A DNA stretch of 64,000 bases from an uncultured Eubacteriales bacterium (GCA_900545925.1 URAZ01000017.1:1-64000); one strand, 5' to 3'; numbered from the stretch's first letter, positions 51,101 through 59,382 are shown. Program-made: numbers and translations. Notes: generated from the letters alone by a model not told the origin.

Positions 51101-52329
51101 CTCTGACGGACGCTGCTGAGCCGGTGAGCAATGCTGCAATCGCGATTACGCTGGGCGAGCCGTATTCTCTCACAGTCTATACGGATAAGGAGATGCAGGA
51201 GGAAGTTCCGGACAAGACACTGGCGCAAAAGCCGGTGGAACTGACGCTCCGCTACACGGACGACATGCTGGCTGCCGCAAATGCTGGCGCAGACGCGAAC
51301 GTATATATCTATTACTTTGACACTGAGCGGAATATTTACATCTGCCAGCCGCAGAGCCGTCAGGACAAGACTGCAAAGTCAGTCACCGTTTCCGTTGTCA
51401 AAAACGGTGAATATATTCTGGCAACAGATAACGCCGCTCCGCTGATCACAGATTTCGCAACGACCGACCAAACAGCCACGCCGACCATTTCCGCCCTCGT
51501 CAGCGACTTGAGCGGAATCCAGAAATTCAAATTCTGGCTGGATGAGCAGGAGCCACTGGTAACGGAAGCAAACCTTGCGGATCATTACAACGAAACGACC
51601 GGCGAATTCCTCTGCAAGATCACAGTCCCACTGAGCGCCGGGGAGCATACTGCGTATTTCCAGGCCTCTGATACGCTTGGAAACGCAAATGCGGTTCCGT
51701 ATACGTTTACATTCACGGTCGATAATACGCCGCCTGTGATCTCTGCAATCCAATATCCGAAGCAGACGGTTCTCAGCGCGGCAGAACTGTCGATCTCCGC
51801 CCGCATTCAGGACGACAACGCGGTTTCTTCGGCATGGCTTCAGATTTCCGAAGAGGACGGCCAGAGTTGGACTGTCCCGATGACAGAGGCTGATGCTGTG
51901 TGGACGGCTCAGTTCCAGGGTGTATTCGGTGAGCAGACGCTTGCCGTAACAGTCTGCGCGCTTGATTCTGCCGGAAACCGGGCAGACTCTGAGACGCTTA
52001 CGATCCGGACGAACATTCCAAGAGAGGCCTCCGGGATCCGGATGCAGTTCCGTTCCGTCAGCGGCGGAAGCGAAGCTGACGCTGCGATCCTGATTGAGAA
52101 CAAAACGCAGTCCGCCATGTCGGGCTGGCTCCTGTGCACGGCATACGATAGGAATGGAAGACAGATCGCGGCAAACGGACAGTACATCGGTCTGAAAGCG
52201 CAGGGCCAGAGTACGCTGACACTGCATCTGGCATGCGGTACAGGAGAGATTGCAGCCGTAAAAGCATTCCTGCTGGATCCGTCAACCGGATACCGCCCGC
52301 TGTGCGGCAGTGCTGTGTACATAAAATAA
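48175..52329 (+). CDS. Large secreted BspA-type leucine-rich-repeat protein
   Basis: This 1384-residue protein has a signal peptide (cleavage near IFAAD, about residue 31). A lead-in YWTL-type segment (NLTWTLDSAGTLTISGKGKM) is followed by LRR_5 repeats of about 23 residues with V-T-I-P-x-S-V-T-S-I-x-x-x-A-F-x-x-C (residues 82 to about 350). A central region of about 650 residues has no domain I can name, with a short Gly/Ala-rich stretch near 530. Ig-like modules lie at about 1083-1280, and a terminal module ends FLLDPSTGYRPLCGS. There is no LPxTG, SLH or dockerin. BspA-like repeats serve adhesion to host or bacterial partners. It stands alone between terminators. Confidence 0.9.
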   Translation: MKKHSGQFRRLTALALALCMLAALTAEIFAADIVDSGYCGGEGDGTNLTWTLDSAGTLTISGKGKMKDFDFSSDRCPWWNKAKTAVIENGVTRIGSVAFWYCSCLENVVIPDSVTSIGEYAFSSCKKLTTVEIPDSVTSIESGAFSRSGLTSVTIPNSLTKIESAVFSGCDSLTSVTIPNSVTSIANSAFGGCDSLTGVTIPNSVTSIAQLAFSGCDSLTSVTIPASVTSIENSIFSGKNLTSIVVSPDNPVYDSRNGCNAIIETNSNVLINGCKTTIIPDSVTGIGMFAFSGNDGLTNVTIPDGVESIGLGAFQSCSNLVSVTIPASVTTLRNLLFTGSTRLERIIFLGDAPTSYYQAFDDCPSSVTIYYIQGKRGWTDSEAYDAAAGTWNGFKLEAWTPAEEGVYSIEYLPLGDIVVNGAGYGYARFRLLDSLGAPVAGKNVELQFLMDDGSSTSGGSVTDGNGVFLVVTPRLTASDATVQTIMLSMFVDGAKKISGNIHALPVRVKKFSYSQEATIYSGIELGASIGIGAGGELGAASAKAKLIDLTESLGLGGKTKIKETYEDGSRSVKASYQQSFSKGMKLDTGIQADALGLDYKLISVSGEVGSAVKYERGVQIENYDPTNLEQQQKLGYFLIHGMLQSVNQSMLLYELFAELNGYNDATVLTGETEISLSADASANCSDGDGGESSLFSVGGGTAISHETELDLLKQTNGFTTKIEADMHIKSALLPLINSPLGMFGVDSIISYAVSAERKNDVLSKISFTYDSAEKSSLGFAKEAVGESQTYTISGDEAIRLQQENQNLAKFTTGKTGLLGIVKLEDAIRTILDGKYDAALSVKKKETSSIDIKIPIGIKIFIGGKLKLSAGAIRSFSYETETGCRKDGVYYRLSQDEVPRDEIDAQKKGALNLVAEPIQAICSIINEKISSTCSEIKKGLHEQYISVKGTVDSWVAQVSSVKKAQTGAQAESFAIMSLTDAAEPVSNAAIAITLGEPYSLTVYTDKEMQEEVPDKTLAQKPVELTLRYTDDMLAAANAGADANVYIYYFDTERNIYICQPQSRQDKTAKSVTVSVVKNGEYILATDNAAPLITDFATTDQTATPTISALVSDLSGIQKFKFWLDEQEPLVTEANLADHYNETTGEFLCKITVPLSAGEHTAYFQASDTLGNANAVPYTFTFTVDNTPPVISAIQYPKQTVLSAAELSISARIQDDNAVSSAWLQISEEDGQSWTVPMTEADAVWTAQFQGVFGEQTLAVTVCALDSAGNRADSETLTIRTNIPREASGIRMQFRSVSGGSEADAAILIENKTQSAMSGWLLCTAYDRNGRQIAANGQYIGLKAQGQSTLTLHLACGTGEIAAVKAFLLDPSTGYRPLCGSAVYIK
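48418..49240 (+). repeat. Tandem 69-base LRR_5 repeat array (coding)
   Basis: About nine to ten units of roughly 69 bases encode the leucine-rich repeats, with some degenerate or irregular units. The units around 48670-48870 are nearly identical at DNA level (GGCTGTGACAGTCTCACG recurs at 48680, 48749 and 48818 or close by, with small changes). Such arrays can expand or contract by recombination and so vary the protein between strains. Confidence 0.85.
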
Positions 52330-52340
52330 AGAGTAAGTTA

Positions 52341-52380
52341 AAAAAACAGGGAAAACCACAAACGGTTTTCTCTGTTTTTT
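52341..52380. terminator. Bidirectional terminator after the LRR gene
   Basis: AAAAAACAGGGAAAACC (52341-52357) pairs with GGTTTTCTCTGTTTTTT (52364-52380) with one G-U, loop of six. It also serves the convergent amidohydrolase gene. Confidence 0.93.
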
Positions 52381-52395
52381 GTGTATGCGCAGCAT

Positions 52396-53226
52396 TCAGA
52401 TCCGCAGCAGCCGCTTGGCGTTTCCACCGAGGATGGCGGCTTTTTCTTTATCCGAGAGGGGTAGTGCGCGGATGTGCCGCAGTTCTGTCTGCGGGTCTGT
52501 CCATGGACTGTCTGTGCCGAACAGAATTCGCTCCGCACTAAACGTGCGTATAAGACGCACAAACGCTTCATCGGAGAGCCATTGATGCTCATCGTTCGCC
52601 GTATCCGAAGGGCAGAGCGAAAACGATGTATCCAGCAGAGCCGTGGTGTCTGCAAGCAATTCCGGAACTTCGTCCCAGCAGCGCCAGCCGCCCATATGGG
52701 CCAGCACCAGCGTTACAGGGCCAGCCTGCTTGAGCGCGTTTCTTGCTTTTTCCGGCGTGCAGCACAGGCAGCCGGGAAACCCGATGTCCAGACCGGCATG
52801 CGTCACAACGATCAGCCCAAGTTCACCTGCACGTTCTAAAATGCGCAGATATTTCGGATCGTCCAGATCAGTCTGTTGATAGGCCGGGTGAATTTTGATT
52901 CCGCGCATATTCCGCGCCGCAATGCGGTCAAGTTCCTGCTTCCAGTCCGCATACTCCGGGTGGATGCAGGCAAAGGAGAACATATTTGTAACAAAGGCGT
53001 GCTCGTTGTGCGCGGCAGCAGCGTCATTGATGTGATGAACCTGCTCTGGCTTCGTTGCAACCGGAAGAATGATTGAACGGTCAACACCGGCCGCCCGCTC
53101 AGCCAGCAGCAGGCCGCCCGCTGTGCCGTTGGAGTGCGCCTCAATATGCGCATTGTTGGACAGGCGCGCAATGGCTGAGGCTGCGATCTGGTCTGGGAAT
53201 GTATGCGTGTGAAAGTCGATGATCAT
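52396..53226 (-). CDS. Amidohydrolase-family (PF04909-like) metal hydrolase
   Basis: This 276-residue TIM-barrel hydrolase has the metal-site signature DFHTHTFP at the N-terminus, a Lys region in GIKIHPAYQ, VTHAG, LAHMGG, and the terminal catalytic Asp in FGTDSPW. The group includes decarboxylases and lactone hydrolases; the substrate here is unknown. It lies 35 bases after plsY on the same strand and is probably co-transcribed. Confidence 0.88.
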   Translation of the reverse strand: MIIDFHTHTFPDQIAASAIARLSNNAHIEAHSNGTAGGLLLAERAAGVDRSIILPVATKPEQVHHINDAAAAHNEHAFVTNMFSFACIHPEYADWKQELDRIAARNMRGIKIHPAYQQTDLDDPKYLRILERAGELGLIVVTHAGLDIGFPGCLCCTPEKARNALKQAGPVTLVLAHMGGWRCWDEVPELLADTTALLDTSFSLCPSDTANDEHQWLSDEAFVRLIRTFSAERILFGTDSPWTDPQTELRHIRALPLSDKEKAAILGGNAKRLLRI

Positions 53227-53261
53227 GGAAAACCTCTCTGTCTAAAAAGCGCTCGATTTAT

Positions 53262-53906
53262 TCAAGGTGCGTCCGTATGCCAACGGAATCTGGACTCCGT
53301 GCCGTGCAGCAGACGGCCGATATTTTCCCGGTGTGCCCAAATCACAAGGACTGCAATCAGAAGCGACAGCACGAATACCGTCCAGTTACTGCGGCAGAAG
53401 ATCAGAGTCGTGATTGGAAAGCTGGCTGCGCCCGATACAGAGCCGAGCGAAACATATCGCGTTGTAAGCCACAAAAGCGCAAACAGTCCCCAACCGACCG
53501 CTGCAATGCGCCAGTCCAGCAGCAGAAGGAGCGTTCCGCTGCAAAGAATGCCCTTGCCGCCCTTAAAAGAATAAAACGCAGGAAAGATATGCCCGATTAC
53601 GCAAAACAGGGCGGAAAAGTACTCGCCCTCCAGTCGAAGTCCGAGATACGCGTCAAATACGACCGAACCAAGTTTTACCGCGACAAACGCCTTGAGCATA
53701 TCGACCAGAATGACACAAACTGCAAATTTTCCGCCGTAAACACGGTAGAAATTGGTCAGTCCGGCGTTATGGCTGCCATGCTTGCGGATATCGTCCTTAT
53801 AAAACAGGAAGGAAGTGATGATTGCGCCGTTGCAGCAACCTGCCAGATAAGAGCCAGCCGCGACACAGAGCATCAGCGCGGCGGCAGCAAACGTCAATTC
53901 ATGCAT
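53262..53906 (-). CDS. plsY: Glycerol-3-phosphate acyltransferase PlsY-like
   Basis: This 214-residue membrane acyltransferase transfers acyl groups from acyl-phosphate to glycerol-3-phosphate, the first step of phospholipid synthesis. It has five or more membrane helices and the family motifs HGSHNAGLTNFYRVYG, AFYSFKGGKGI, and WAHRENIGRLLHGTE near the C-terminus. GGAGG six bases upstream fixes the start at 53906; the frame stays open for 19 more codons upstream without family sequence. Residue details (H in GSHNAG, CSG in the Gly-rich loop) differ slightly from the textbook motif GS-N-G-TN. Confidence 0.9.
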   Translation of the reverse strand: MHELTFAAAALMLCVAAGSYLAGCCNGAIITSFLFYKDDIRKHGSHNAGLTNFYRVYGGKFAVCVILVDMLKAFVAVKLGSVVFDAYLGLRLEGEYFSALFCVIGHIFPAFYSFKGGKGILCSGTLLLLLDWRIAAVGWGLFALLWLTTRYVSLGSVSGAASFPITTLIFCRSNWTVFVLSLLIAVLVIWAHRENIGRLLHGTESRFRWHTDAP

Positions 53907-53929
53907 AAAACGCCTCCAAAGAATAGATA

Positions 53930-53963
53930 CCGGTATTTTACCGGATAAAAAACCGTGATGCAA
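53930..53963 (-). promoter_or_regulatory. plsY promoter with palindrome over the -10
   Basis: On the minus strand TTGCAT (53958-53963) is 17 bases from TAAAAT (53935-53940). A perfect palindrome CCGGTA-TTT-TACCGG (53930-53944) covers the -10 and could be an operator. Confidence 0.7.
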
Positions 53964-54007
53964 GCGAAAAATAGGCGATTCAGGCAGGATCGGGAAAATG
54001 TACGAAC

Positions 54008-54033
54008 AGGGCCGCTGCCAGAGCAGCGGCCCT
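54008..54033 (-). terminator. Hairpin downstream of phoR
   Basis: AGGGCCGCTGC (54008-54018) pairs perfectly with GCAGCGGCCCT (54023-54033) just after the phoR stop on the minus strand. No T tract follows directly, so it may be a weak terminator or RNA end stabiliser. Confidence 0.55.
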
Positions 54034-54041
54034 ATCAGATT

Positions 54042-55709
54042 TCACGATTTTTTTGCAGCGGTAAAGTTGACAGCGATCGCCGTGCCCTTACCGGGGTCGC
54101 TCTTGAGTTCAATCTTCGCGCCGTGGTACTGTGCGGCATGCTTGACGATGGAAAGGCCAAGACCGGTGCCGCCAACCTCCTTGGAATGACTTTTATCGAC
54201 GCGGTAAAATCGCTCAAATACACGGCTTTGGTCGGCGTAGGGAATACCAATGCCAGTATCTACGACGGAGAGTGTTGTCGTCGGCCCATTCTGCCAGACG
54301 GAAATGGCAACATTGCCGCCCGGAACGTTATATTTGATTGCGTTGTCGCACAAATTATAGATCATTTCCTGCAAAAGCTGCTCAACGCCCGGAATCACAG
54401 CATGCTGTCCGGAAAGGGTAAGCGTGATATCCTGTCGCTGCGCGACAGGACGAAGACTCTCAATCACGCTGCCTGCCAGCACATACAGATCAACCGATGT
54501 TTTTGTGAAGTTCGCCGTGCCCTCGTCCAACCGGGAAAGCTGAATGATGTCGTCTACCAGATCAATTAGGCGGCGGGACTCACGATAGATATCGCCGGAA
54601 AATTCCTGCATTTTTTCTTTCGGAACCATGCCCTCCTTCATGAGTTCAGCAAAGCCGGTGATGGAGGTAAGAGGTGTCTTGAGTTCATGCGAAACGTTAG
54701 CAGAAAATTCGCGCCGCAGTGCCTCGCGCTGCTCCCGCTCTGTCACATCCATGAAGATCACGATTGCACCCGTCACACGGTTGCCGGTAATGACCGGATT
54801 GGCGAACAGCTGCCATGTGCCGCCGCTGAAGGAAAGTTCCTCATCTCCGCGCGTTCCGTCCAGCGCAGCGTCAACCAACGCCAGAAGTTCGCTGGAGCAA
54901 ACCACTTGATGCAGGTTTTCAGGCTTTTGTGTGCCGTCTATCCCCAGTAGACGCAGTGCGCTGCGATTGCTCGAAAGGATATTGCATTTGTCATCGACAA
55001 TCAGAAAACCTTCGCGCATGTTTTCTGTGATTGCGTCAAACTCACGCTGGCGTGTCGATAATTCGCTCAGCTGCGTCCGAATGGTGCGATTCTGCTCCTG
55101 CAAGCGGGAAATCAGAGGCTGAAGTTCTGGATAAGTCGGTGTCGCGTTTGGGTTATCGGGATTGATAGCATTGATCGGGCGCACGATCTGTTTGGCAAGC
55201 CGCATAGCAAGCAATCCGCACAGAACCAGCACCAGAACAACGATCCATAAGGACGGCTGCACCAGCATCAGCGCCATCGCGGCCACACTTGTCTGTTTTC
55301 CGGCTACACGGAGAACTGTTCCGTCCTTCAGCAGCAGTGCGTAGTAATTGTTCTTTTCCAGAATTGTAGAGGAATAGCGGTCAGAGCGGCCGCTTCCAGT
55401 TTCAAACGCTTCCTGTACCTCTGGACGTTGGAGGTGGTTCTCCATCGTATCTGCATCCGCCATATTGTCATAGAGAACGGAACCGTCCGGCGCGATCCAT
55501 GTGATGCGCTCGCCGGACTGCATTGCATCGAGATACTCCTTGCCGCCGCAAATCTGCATCCCTTCTGAAATATGCTCAGCTTCCACTTCCAGAATATCGT
55601 ATGCCTGCGCCTGATAGTTCGAGTACATAATAAAGAAAAACAGCAAAATGCAGGCAAGTAAAACTGTAAATCCAATCAAAAATGCGTTTCGGAAAATCTT
55701 GGCCGTCAT
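54042..55709 (-). CDS. phoR: Sensor histidine kinase PhoR-like
   Basis: This 555-residue membrane kinase has a first helix near residues 9-29, an extracytoplasmic sensor of about 120 residues, a second helix near 150-172, a PAS domain (about 230-330), HisKA with ANVSHELKTPLT, and HATPase_c with NLCDNAIKYN, DTGIGIP and GGTGLGLSIVKH. The architecture is that of Gram-positive PhoR. It overlaps its regulator by four bases. The phosphate assignment is supported by the divergent Na/Pi symporter and by Pho-box-like repeats. Confidence 0.9.
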   Translation of the reverse strand: MTAKIFRNAFLIGFTVLLACILLFFFIMYSNYQAQAYDILEVEAEHISEGMQICGGKEYLDAMQSGERITWIAPDGSVLYDNMADADTMENHLQRPEVQEAFETGSGRSDRYSSTILEKNNYYALLLKDGTVLRVAGKQTSVAAMALMLVQPSLWIVVLVLVLCGLLAMRLAKQIVRPINAINPDNPNATPTYPELQPLISRLQEQNRTIRTQLSELSTRQREFDAITENMREGFLIVDDKCNILSSNRSALRLLGIDGTQKPENLHQVVCSSELLALVDAALDGTRGDEELSFSGGTWQLFANPVITGNRVTGAIVIFMDVTEREQREALRREFSANVSHELKTPLTSITGFAELMKEGMVPKEKMQEFSGDIYRESRRLIDLVDDIIQLSRLDEGTANFTKTSVDLYVLAGSVIESLRPVAQRQDITLTLSGQHAVIPGVEQLLQEMIYNLCDNAIKYNVPGGNVAISVWQNGPTTTLSVVDTGIGIPYADQSRVFERFYRVDKSHSKEVGGTGLGLSIVKHAAQYHGAKIELKSDPGKGTAIAVNFTAAKKS

Positions 55710-56383
55710 ACACCATCGCCTCCGATCTTGTAACCGATGCCGCGTACAGTCTCAATATAACTGCCTGCTTCACCAAGCTTGACGCGCAGTGTCCGGATAT
55801 GCACATCCAGCGTCCGGTTTTCCCGTTCGGATTCAAAGCCCCAGACGCGATCCATCAGCGTCGCACGCGTCAAAACAATGCCCTTATTGCGCAGCAGCAG
55901 GCACAACAGTTCAAATTCCTTGTTGGTAAGCGTTACATCCTTACCCCCGACCTTGACCTCGTGCCGGTCCGGAGAGACAAACAACAGGCCAAGAGAGAAA
56001 TCTCCGCTTGTCTGCACTGGCTCTGCCCGCCTTAGAACTGCGCGGATGCGTGCAATGAGTTCCAGCATGGAAAATGGTTTGGAAACAAAGTCGTCCGCGC
56101 CATGGTCCAGACCAATCACACGGTCATATTCCGAATTTTTTGCCGTCAGCATAATGATGGGCAGCCGTTTGGTCGCCGGGCGGGCCCGCAGCTTTTTCAG
56201 GATACTCAGTCCATCCTCTTCCGGCAGCATAATGTCAAGCAATACAAGTTCTGGAAGTTCCGTGTCCATGGCACGCCAGAATTCCGAGGGAAGTGCAAAC
56301 CCTTTTGCCTGAAAGCCTTGGCTGTCCAGTCCGTAGAGCACTAGCTTGCGGATAGAATCGTCGTCTTCCAGTAAATAGATCAT
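55706..56383 (-). CDS. phoP: Response regulator PhoP/PhoB-like
   Basis: This 225-residue OmpR-family regulator has a receiver domain (EDDDS, phospho-Asp in LVLLDIMLPEEDG, Lys in SKPFS) and a winged helix ending ETVRGIGYKIGG. The ATG at 56383 lies eight to nine bases after AAAGGAG; a GTG three codons upstream overlaps that site. It is divergent from a Na/Pi symporter with TTAACA-type repeats between. Confidence 0.9.
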   Translation of the reverse strand: MIYLLEDDDSIRKLVLYGLDSQGFQAKGFALPSEFWRAMDTELPELVLLDIMLPEEDGLSILKKLRARPATKRLPIIMLTAKNSEYDRVIGLDHGADDFVSKPFSMLELIARIRAVLRRAEPVQTSGDFSLGLLFVSPDRHEVKVGGKDVTLTNKEFELLCLLLRNKGIVLTRATLMDRVWGFESERENRTLDVHIRTLRVKLGEAGSYIETVRGIGYKIGGDGV

Positions 56384-56480
56384 CTGAACCACTCCTTTTG
56401 CGAATACAATAAAGCAGAAATGTAAAATCGTCGTTCCTCTTTGTGTTAATTTTATGTGAAATGTAAAGGAAAAGCAAGAT

Positions 56481-56545
56481 TTAACATGAATTTAAGAAAA
56501 ATTGTGCAAAACATTTAAGATTCGTTCTTTAACATACAATTAACA
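56481..56545 (+). promoter_or_regulatory. Pho-box-like repeats and -10 of the Na/Pi symporter
   Basis: TTAACA (56481), TTAAGA (56492), TTAAGA (56515), TTAACA (56529) and TTAACA (56540) occur, with 11-base spacing in the pairs 56481/56492 and 56529/56540. This matches the direct-repeat pattern TT-A-A/T/C-C/T-A with five-base spacers known for PhoP in B. subtilis. TACAAT at 56535-56540 is a good -10 and no -35 is evident, as expected for an activated promoter. Confidence 0.75.
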
Positions 56546-56564
56546 AACAGAGAGGATGTTACGC

Positions 56565-58322
56565 GTGGGTATTTCAAATGTAATCTCGCTGTTGAGCGGT
56601 ATCGCACTGTTTTTGTTCGGTATGGCTCTGATGGGAGACGGACTGAAGCAGGTCGCAGGCAATAAGCTGGAGTTGATTCTGTACCGGCTGACCGGTAATC
56701 CCATCAAGGGATTCCTGTTGGGCGCCGGCGTGACGGCTGTGATTCAGTCTTCTTCGGCTACCTCAGTCATGATCGTCGGCTTTGTCAACTCCGGCATGAT
56801 GAAGGTACGGCAGGCAATCTCCATTGTGCTGGGCGCGATCCTGGGCACGTCCATCACAGGGTGGATCATCTGCCTTTCTGACATTGGTTCGACCGGTGGC
56901 TGGCTCGACCTATTTTCCACAGCGACACTCACGGGCGTGATCTCCGTAATTGGCATTGTCCTGCGCATGACGGCGAAAAATCCGGCAAAGAAACATGTCG
57001 GCGATATTTTGATGGGTTTTGCGGTTTTGATGTTCGGTATGTCTACAATGTCTTCCGCAGTTTCGCCGCTGCGCGACGACCCGACCTTTATTCGTATTTT
57101 GACTTCCTTCTCCAATCCGTTTCTTGGTATCCTTTTCGGCACGCTGTTTACCTGCGTCCTGCAATCTGCATCCGCCGCAGTCGGCATTTTACAGGCACTT
57201 GCATCGACCGGCATCATTGATTTCTCCATTGCGCTCCCCATCATCATGGGCATTGCCATCGGCGCAGCCATGCCGGTGCTTCTTTCTGCGATCGGCGCGT
57301 CTGTTGACGGTAAACGAACGGCCATGGTTTATCTGGTCGCCGAAGTCACAGGCGTAATCCTGTTTGCAGCGATTTATTATACGCTTGATGCGCTGATCCG
57401 GTTCCCATTTGCGGATCGCATTATGACCAGTGTTTCCATTGCACTTGTCAATACGGTGTTCCGCTTTATTAAGGTCGTTGGGCTTTTGCCGTTTACGCGG
57501 CAGATCGAAAAAACCGTCAATTTTCTGGTGCGCGAAAAGCCGCAGCAAAAAGCGGTCGAGCCGGAAGCAATGCGGCTTGAAGAACGCTTCATTCAGCACC
57601 CCGCGCTTGCCATTGAACAAAGCCGTCTGACCATCAATGCGATGGCAGAGGAGGCCAAGCGCAACTTTGTTGAGGCAGTTGCGCTGCTGCACGGCTATTC
57701 CGACGAGCGGTTCAAACTGGTCGAGGATTTGGAAGGCTCTGTTGACCGGTATGAGGACAAACTCGGTACCTATCTGGTCAAGGTCACAGAACGTGAAATG
57801 ACCGCGAAACAGAACGCGGAGGTATCCAAGTTCCTGCACACGATCTCCGATTTTGAGCGAATTTCCGACCACGCGCTGAATATTGCAGAGGGTGCAAAAG
57901 AACTGCACCAGAAAAAACTGTCCTTCTCCGAAGCTGCTGCACATGAACTGGAAGTCATGGAGGCTGCACTGACAGAGATCCTGTCCACAGCGATTCGGTC
58001 GTTCGTCAACAATGATCTGCAGCTTGCTGCCCGCGTCGAGCCGCTTGAGGAGTTAATCGACAATCTTTGTGACGAAATGAAGCTTCACCATGTTGATCGT
58101 CTGCAAAAAGGACTTTGCACCTTGGGACAGGGCTTTGTGTTCAATGATCTACTGACCAATTATGAACGTGTTGCGGATCATTGTTCCAATATCGCAGTCG
58201 CACTGATTGAGTTGGAATCGGATTCGTTTGATACGCATGAATACCTGAATAGCCTGAAGGAACTCAAATCCGATATGTACGAGCGTTATTATGAAGAATA
58301 TCGCCGTGTTTATCAATTATAA
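56565..58322 (+). CDS. Na/Pi cotransporter family protein with PhoU-like domain
   Basis: This 585-residue protein has two inverted Na_Pi_cotrans repeats, marked by VIQSSSATSVMIVG and VLQSASAAVGILQAL, about nine membrane helices to about residue 310, and a cytoplasmic PhoU-like helical domain (about 350-580). It probably imports phosphate with sodium, or regulates that flow. The GTG at 56565 is preferred because AGAGG (56551-56555) is nine bases upstream; the ATG at 56556 directly follows that site. The upstream Pho-box-like repeats suggest induction under phosphate limitation. Confidence 0.9.
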   Translation: MGISNVISLLSGIALFLFGMALMGDGLKQVAGNKLELILYRLTGNPIKGFLLGAGVTAVIQSSSATSVMIVGFVNSGMMKVRQAISIVLGAILGTSITGWIICLSDIGSTGGWLDLFSTATLTGVISVIGIVLRMTAKNPAKKHVGDILMGFAVLMFGMSTMSSAVSPLRDDPTFIRILTSFSNPFLGILFGTLFTCVLQSASAAVGILQALASTGIIDFSIALPIIMGIAIGAAMPVLLSAIGASVDGKRTAMVYLVAEVTGVILFAAIYYTLDALIRFPFADRIMTSVSIALVNTVFRFIKVVGLLPFTRQIEKTVNFLVREKPQQKAVEPEAMRLEERFIQHPALAIEQSRLTINAMAEEAKRNFVEAVALLHGYSDERFKLVEDLEGSVDRYEDKLGTYLVKVTEREMTAKQNAEVSKFLHTISDFERISDHALNIAEGAKELHQKKLSFSEAAAHELEVMEAALTEILSTAIRSFVNNDLQLAARVEPLEELIDNLCDEMKLHHVDRLQKGLCTLGQGFVFNDLLTNYERVADHCSNIAVALIELESDSFDTHEYLNSLKELKSDMYERYYEEYRRVYQL

Positions 58323-58328
58323 ATACAA

Positions 58329-58355
58329 ACGGCAGGGGTGTCCCTGCCGTTTTTT
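58329..58355 (+). terminator. Terminator after the Na/Pi symporter
   Basis: ACGGCAGGG (58329-58337) pairs with CCCTGCCGT (58342-58350), loop GTGT, followed by TTTTT. It lies just ahead of the gluQ ribosome binding site. Confidence 0.92.
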
Positions 58356-58373
58356 CAAGGAGGACAGACCGAT

Positions 58374-59294
58374 ATGCTGACCGGACGTTTTGCACCCAGC
58401 CCCAGCGGCAGGATGCACCTCGGAAACGTGTTTTCCGCGCTTCTGGCGTGGCTCTCCGTGCGAAGCCGGAACGGACGAATGCTGCTGCGGATTGAAGATC
58501 TGGACCCAGACCGGTGCAGGCTGGAGTACATTGAAACACTTAAGCGTGATCTGGACTGGCTCGGCCTGGACTGGGACGCGGAACAGACGCCGCAGTCCAA
58601 ACGTGCTGATGCCTATCATGCAGAATTTGAACGGCTGCGCGCGTTTGGACTGGTCTATCCGTGCTATTGCTCCCGCGCCGAACTGCACGCAGCCTCCGCA
58701 CCGCACGCATCGGACGGCAATGTGATCTACGCCGGAACCTGCCGGACATTGACAGATGCAGAGCGCGCGGCGAAAACGAGAAAACCTGCATGGCGCGTGA
58801 TCGTTCCGAATACGGTCATAACAGTGCAGGATGGTCTGCAAGGTGAATATACCGAGAATCTTGTGCAGGACTGCGGCGACTTTATCATCCGCCGTTCAGA
58901 CGGCGTATACGCCTATCAGCTGGCAGTTGTGACCGACGATGCGGCGGGCGGCGTCACTGAGATTGTCCGAGGACGCGATCTGCTGAGTTCTGTGCCGCGC
59001 CAGATGTGGCTGCAAAAGACGCTCGGGTTCCCAACGCCTGCGTATTATCATGTCCCGCTTCTGCTTGCGCCGGACGGGAGGCGGCTGAGCAAGCGGGAAA
59101 AATCGCTGGATCTCGGTGCACTGCAAATAACGCATACGCCGGAGCAGCTGATTGGAACGCTTGCATTTCTTGCTGGGCTTCAGCCGGAGCCTGCGCCTGC
59201 TGCACCCTCCACACTGGTATCAGGATTTTTATGGAAAAACGTTCGTTCCGACAATGTTGTAATTCATTCCGAATTCAGATGCAATATATCATAA
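58374..59294 (+). CDS. gluQ: Glutamyl-Q tRNA(Asp) synthetase
   Basis: This 306-residue truncated glutamyl-tRNA synthetase lacks an anticodon-binding domain, as GluQ-RS does. It attaches Glu to queuosine at position 34 of tRNA-Asp. The ATP motif is GRFAPSPSGRMHLGN, the KMSKS-equivalent is LSKREKS, and the zinc-site residues are in CYCSRAEL and YAGTCR. The ATG at 58374 follows CAAGGAGG. It may depend on read-through of the terminator just upstream. Confidence 0.92.
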   Translation: MLTGRFAPSPSGRMHLGNVFSALLAWLSVRSRNGRMLLRIEDLDPDRCRLEYIETLKRDLDWLGLDWDAEQTPQSKRADAYHAEFERLRAFGLVYPCYCSRAELHAASAPHASDGNVIYAGTCRTLTDAERAAKTRKPAWRVIVPNTVITVQDGLQGEYTENLVQDCGDFIIRRSDGVYAYQLAVVTDDAAGGVTEIVRGRDLLSSVPRQMWLQKTLGFPTPAYYHVPLLLAPDGRRLSKREKSLDLGALQITHTPEQLIGTLAFLAGLQPEPAPAAPSTLVSGFLWKNVRSDNVVIHSEFRCNIS

Positions 59295-59352
59295 ATGATA
59301 TAAGTTAATTCAGAACATGGCATGTATCGGTATTTTTTTATCGATTTTCTTG

Positions 59353-59382
59353 TTTACAACAGAATGGAAGATGTGTTATACT
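59353..59382 (+). promoter_or_regulatory. Promoter of nfnAB
   Basis: TTTACA (59353-59358), 18 bases, then TATACT (59377-59382), in the 150-base gap after gluQ. Confidence 0.7.
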
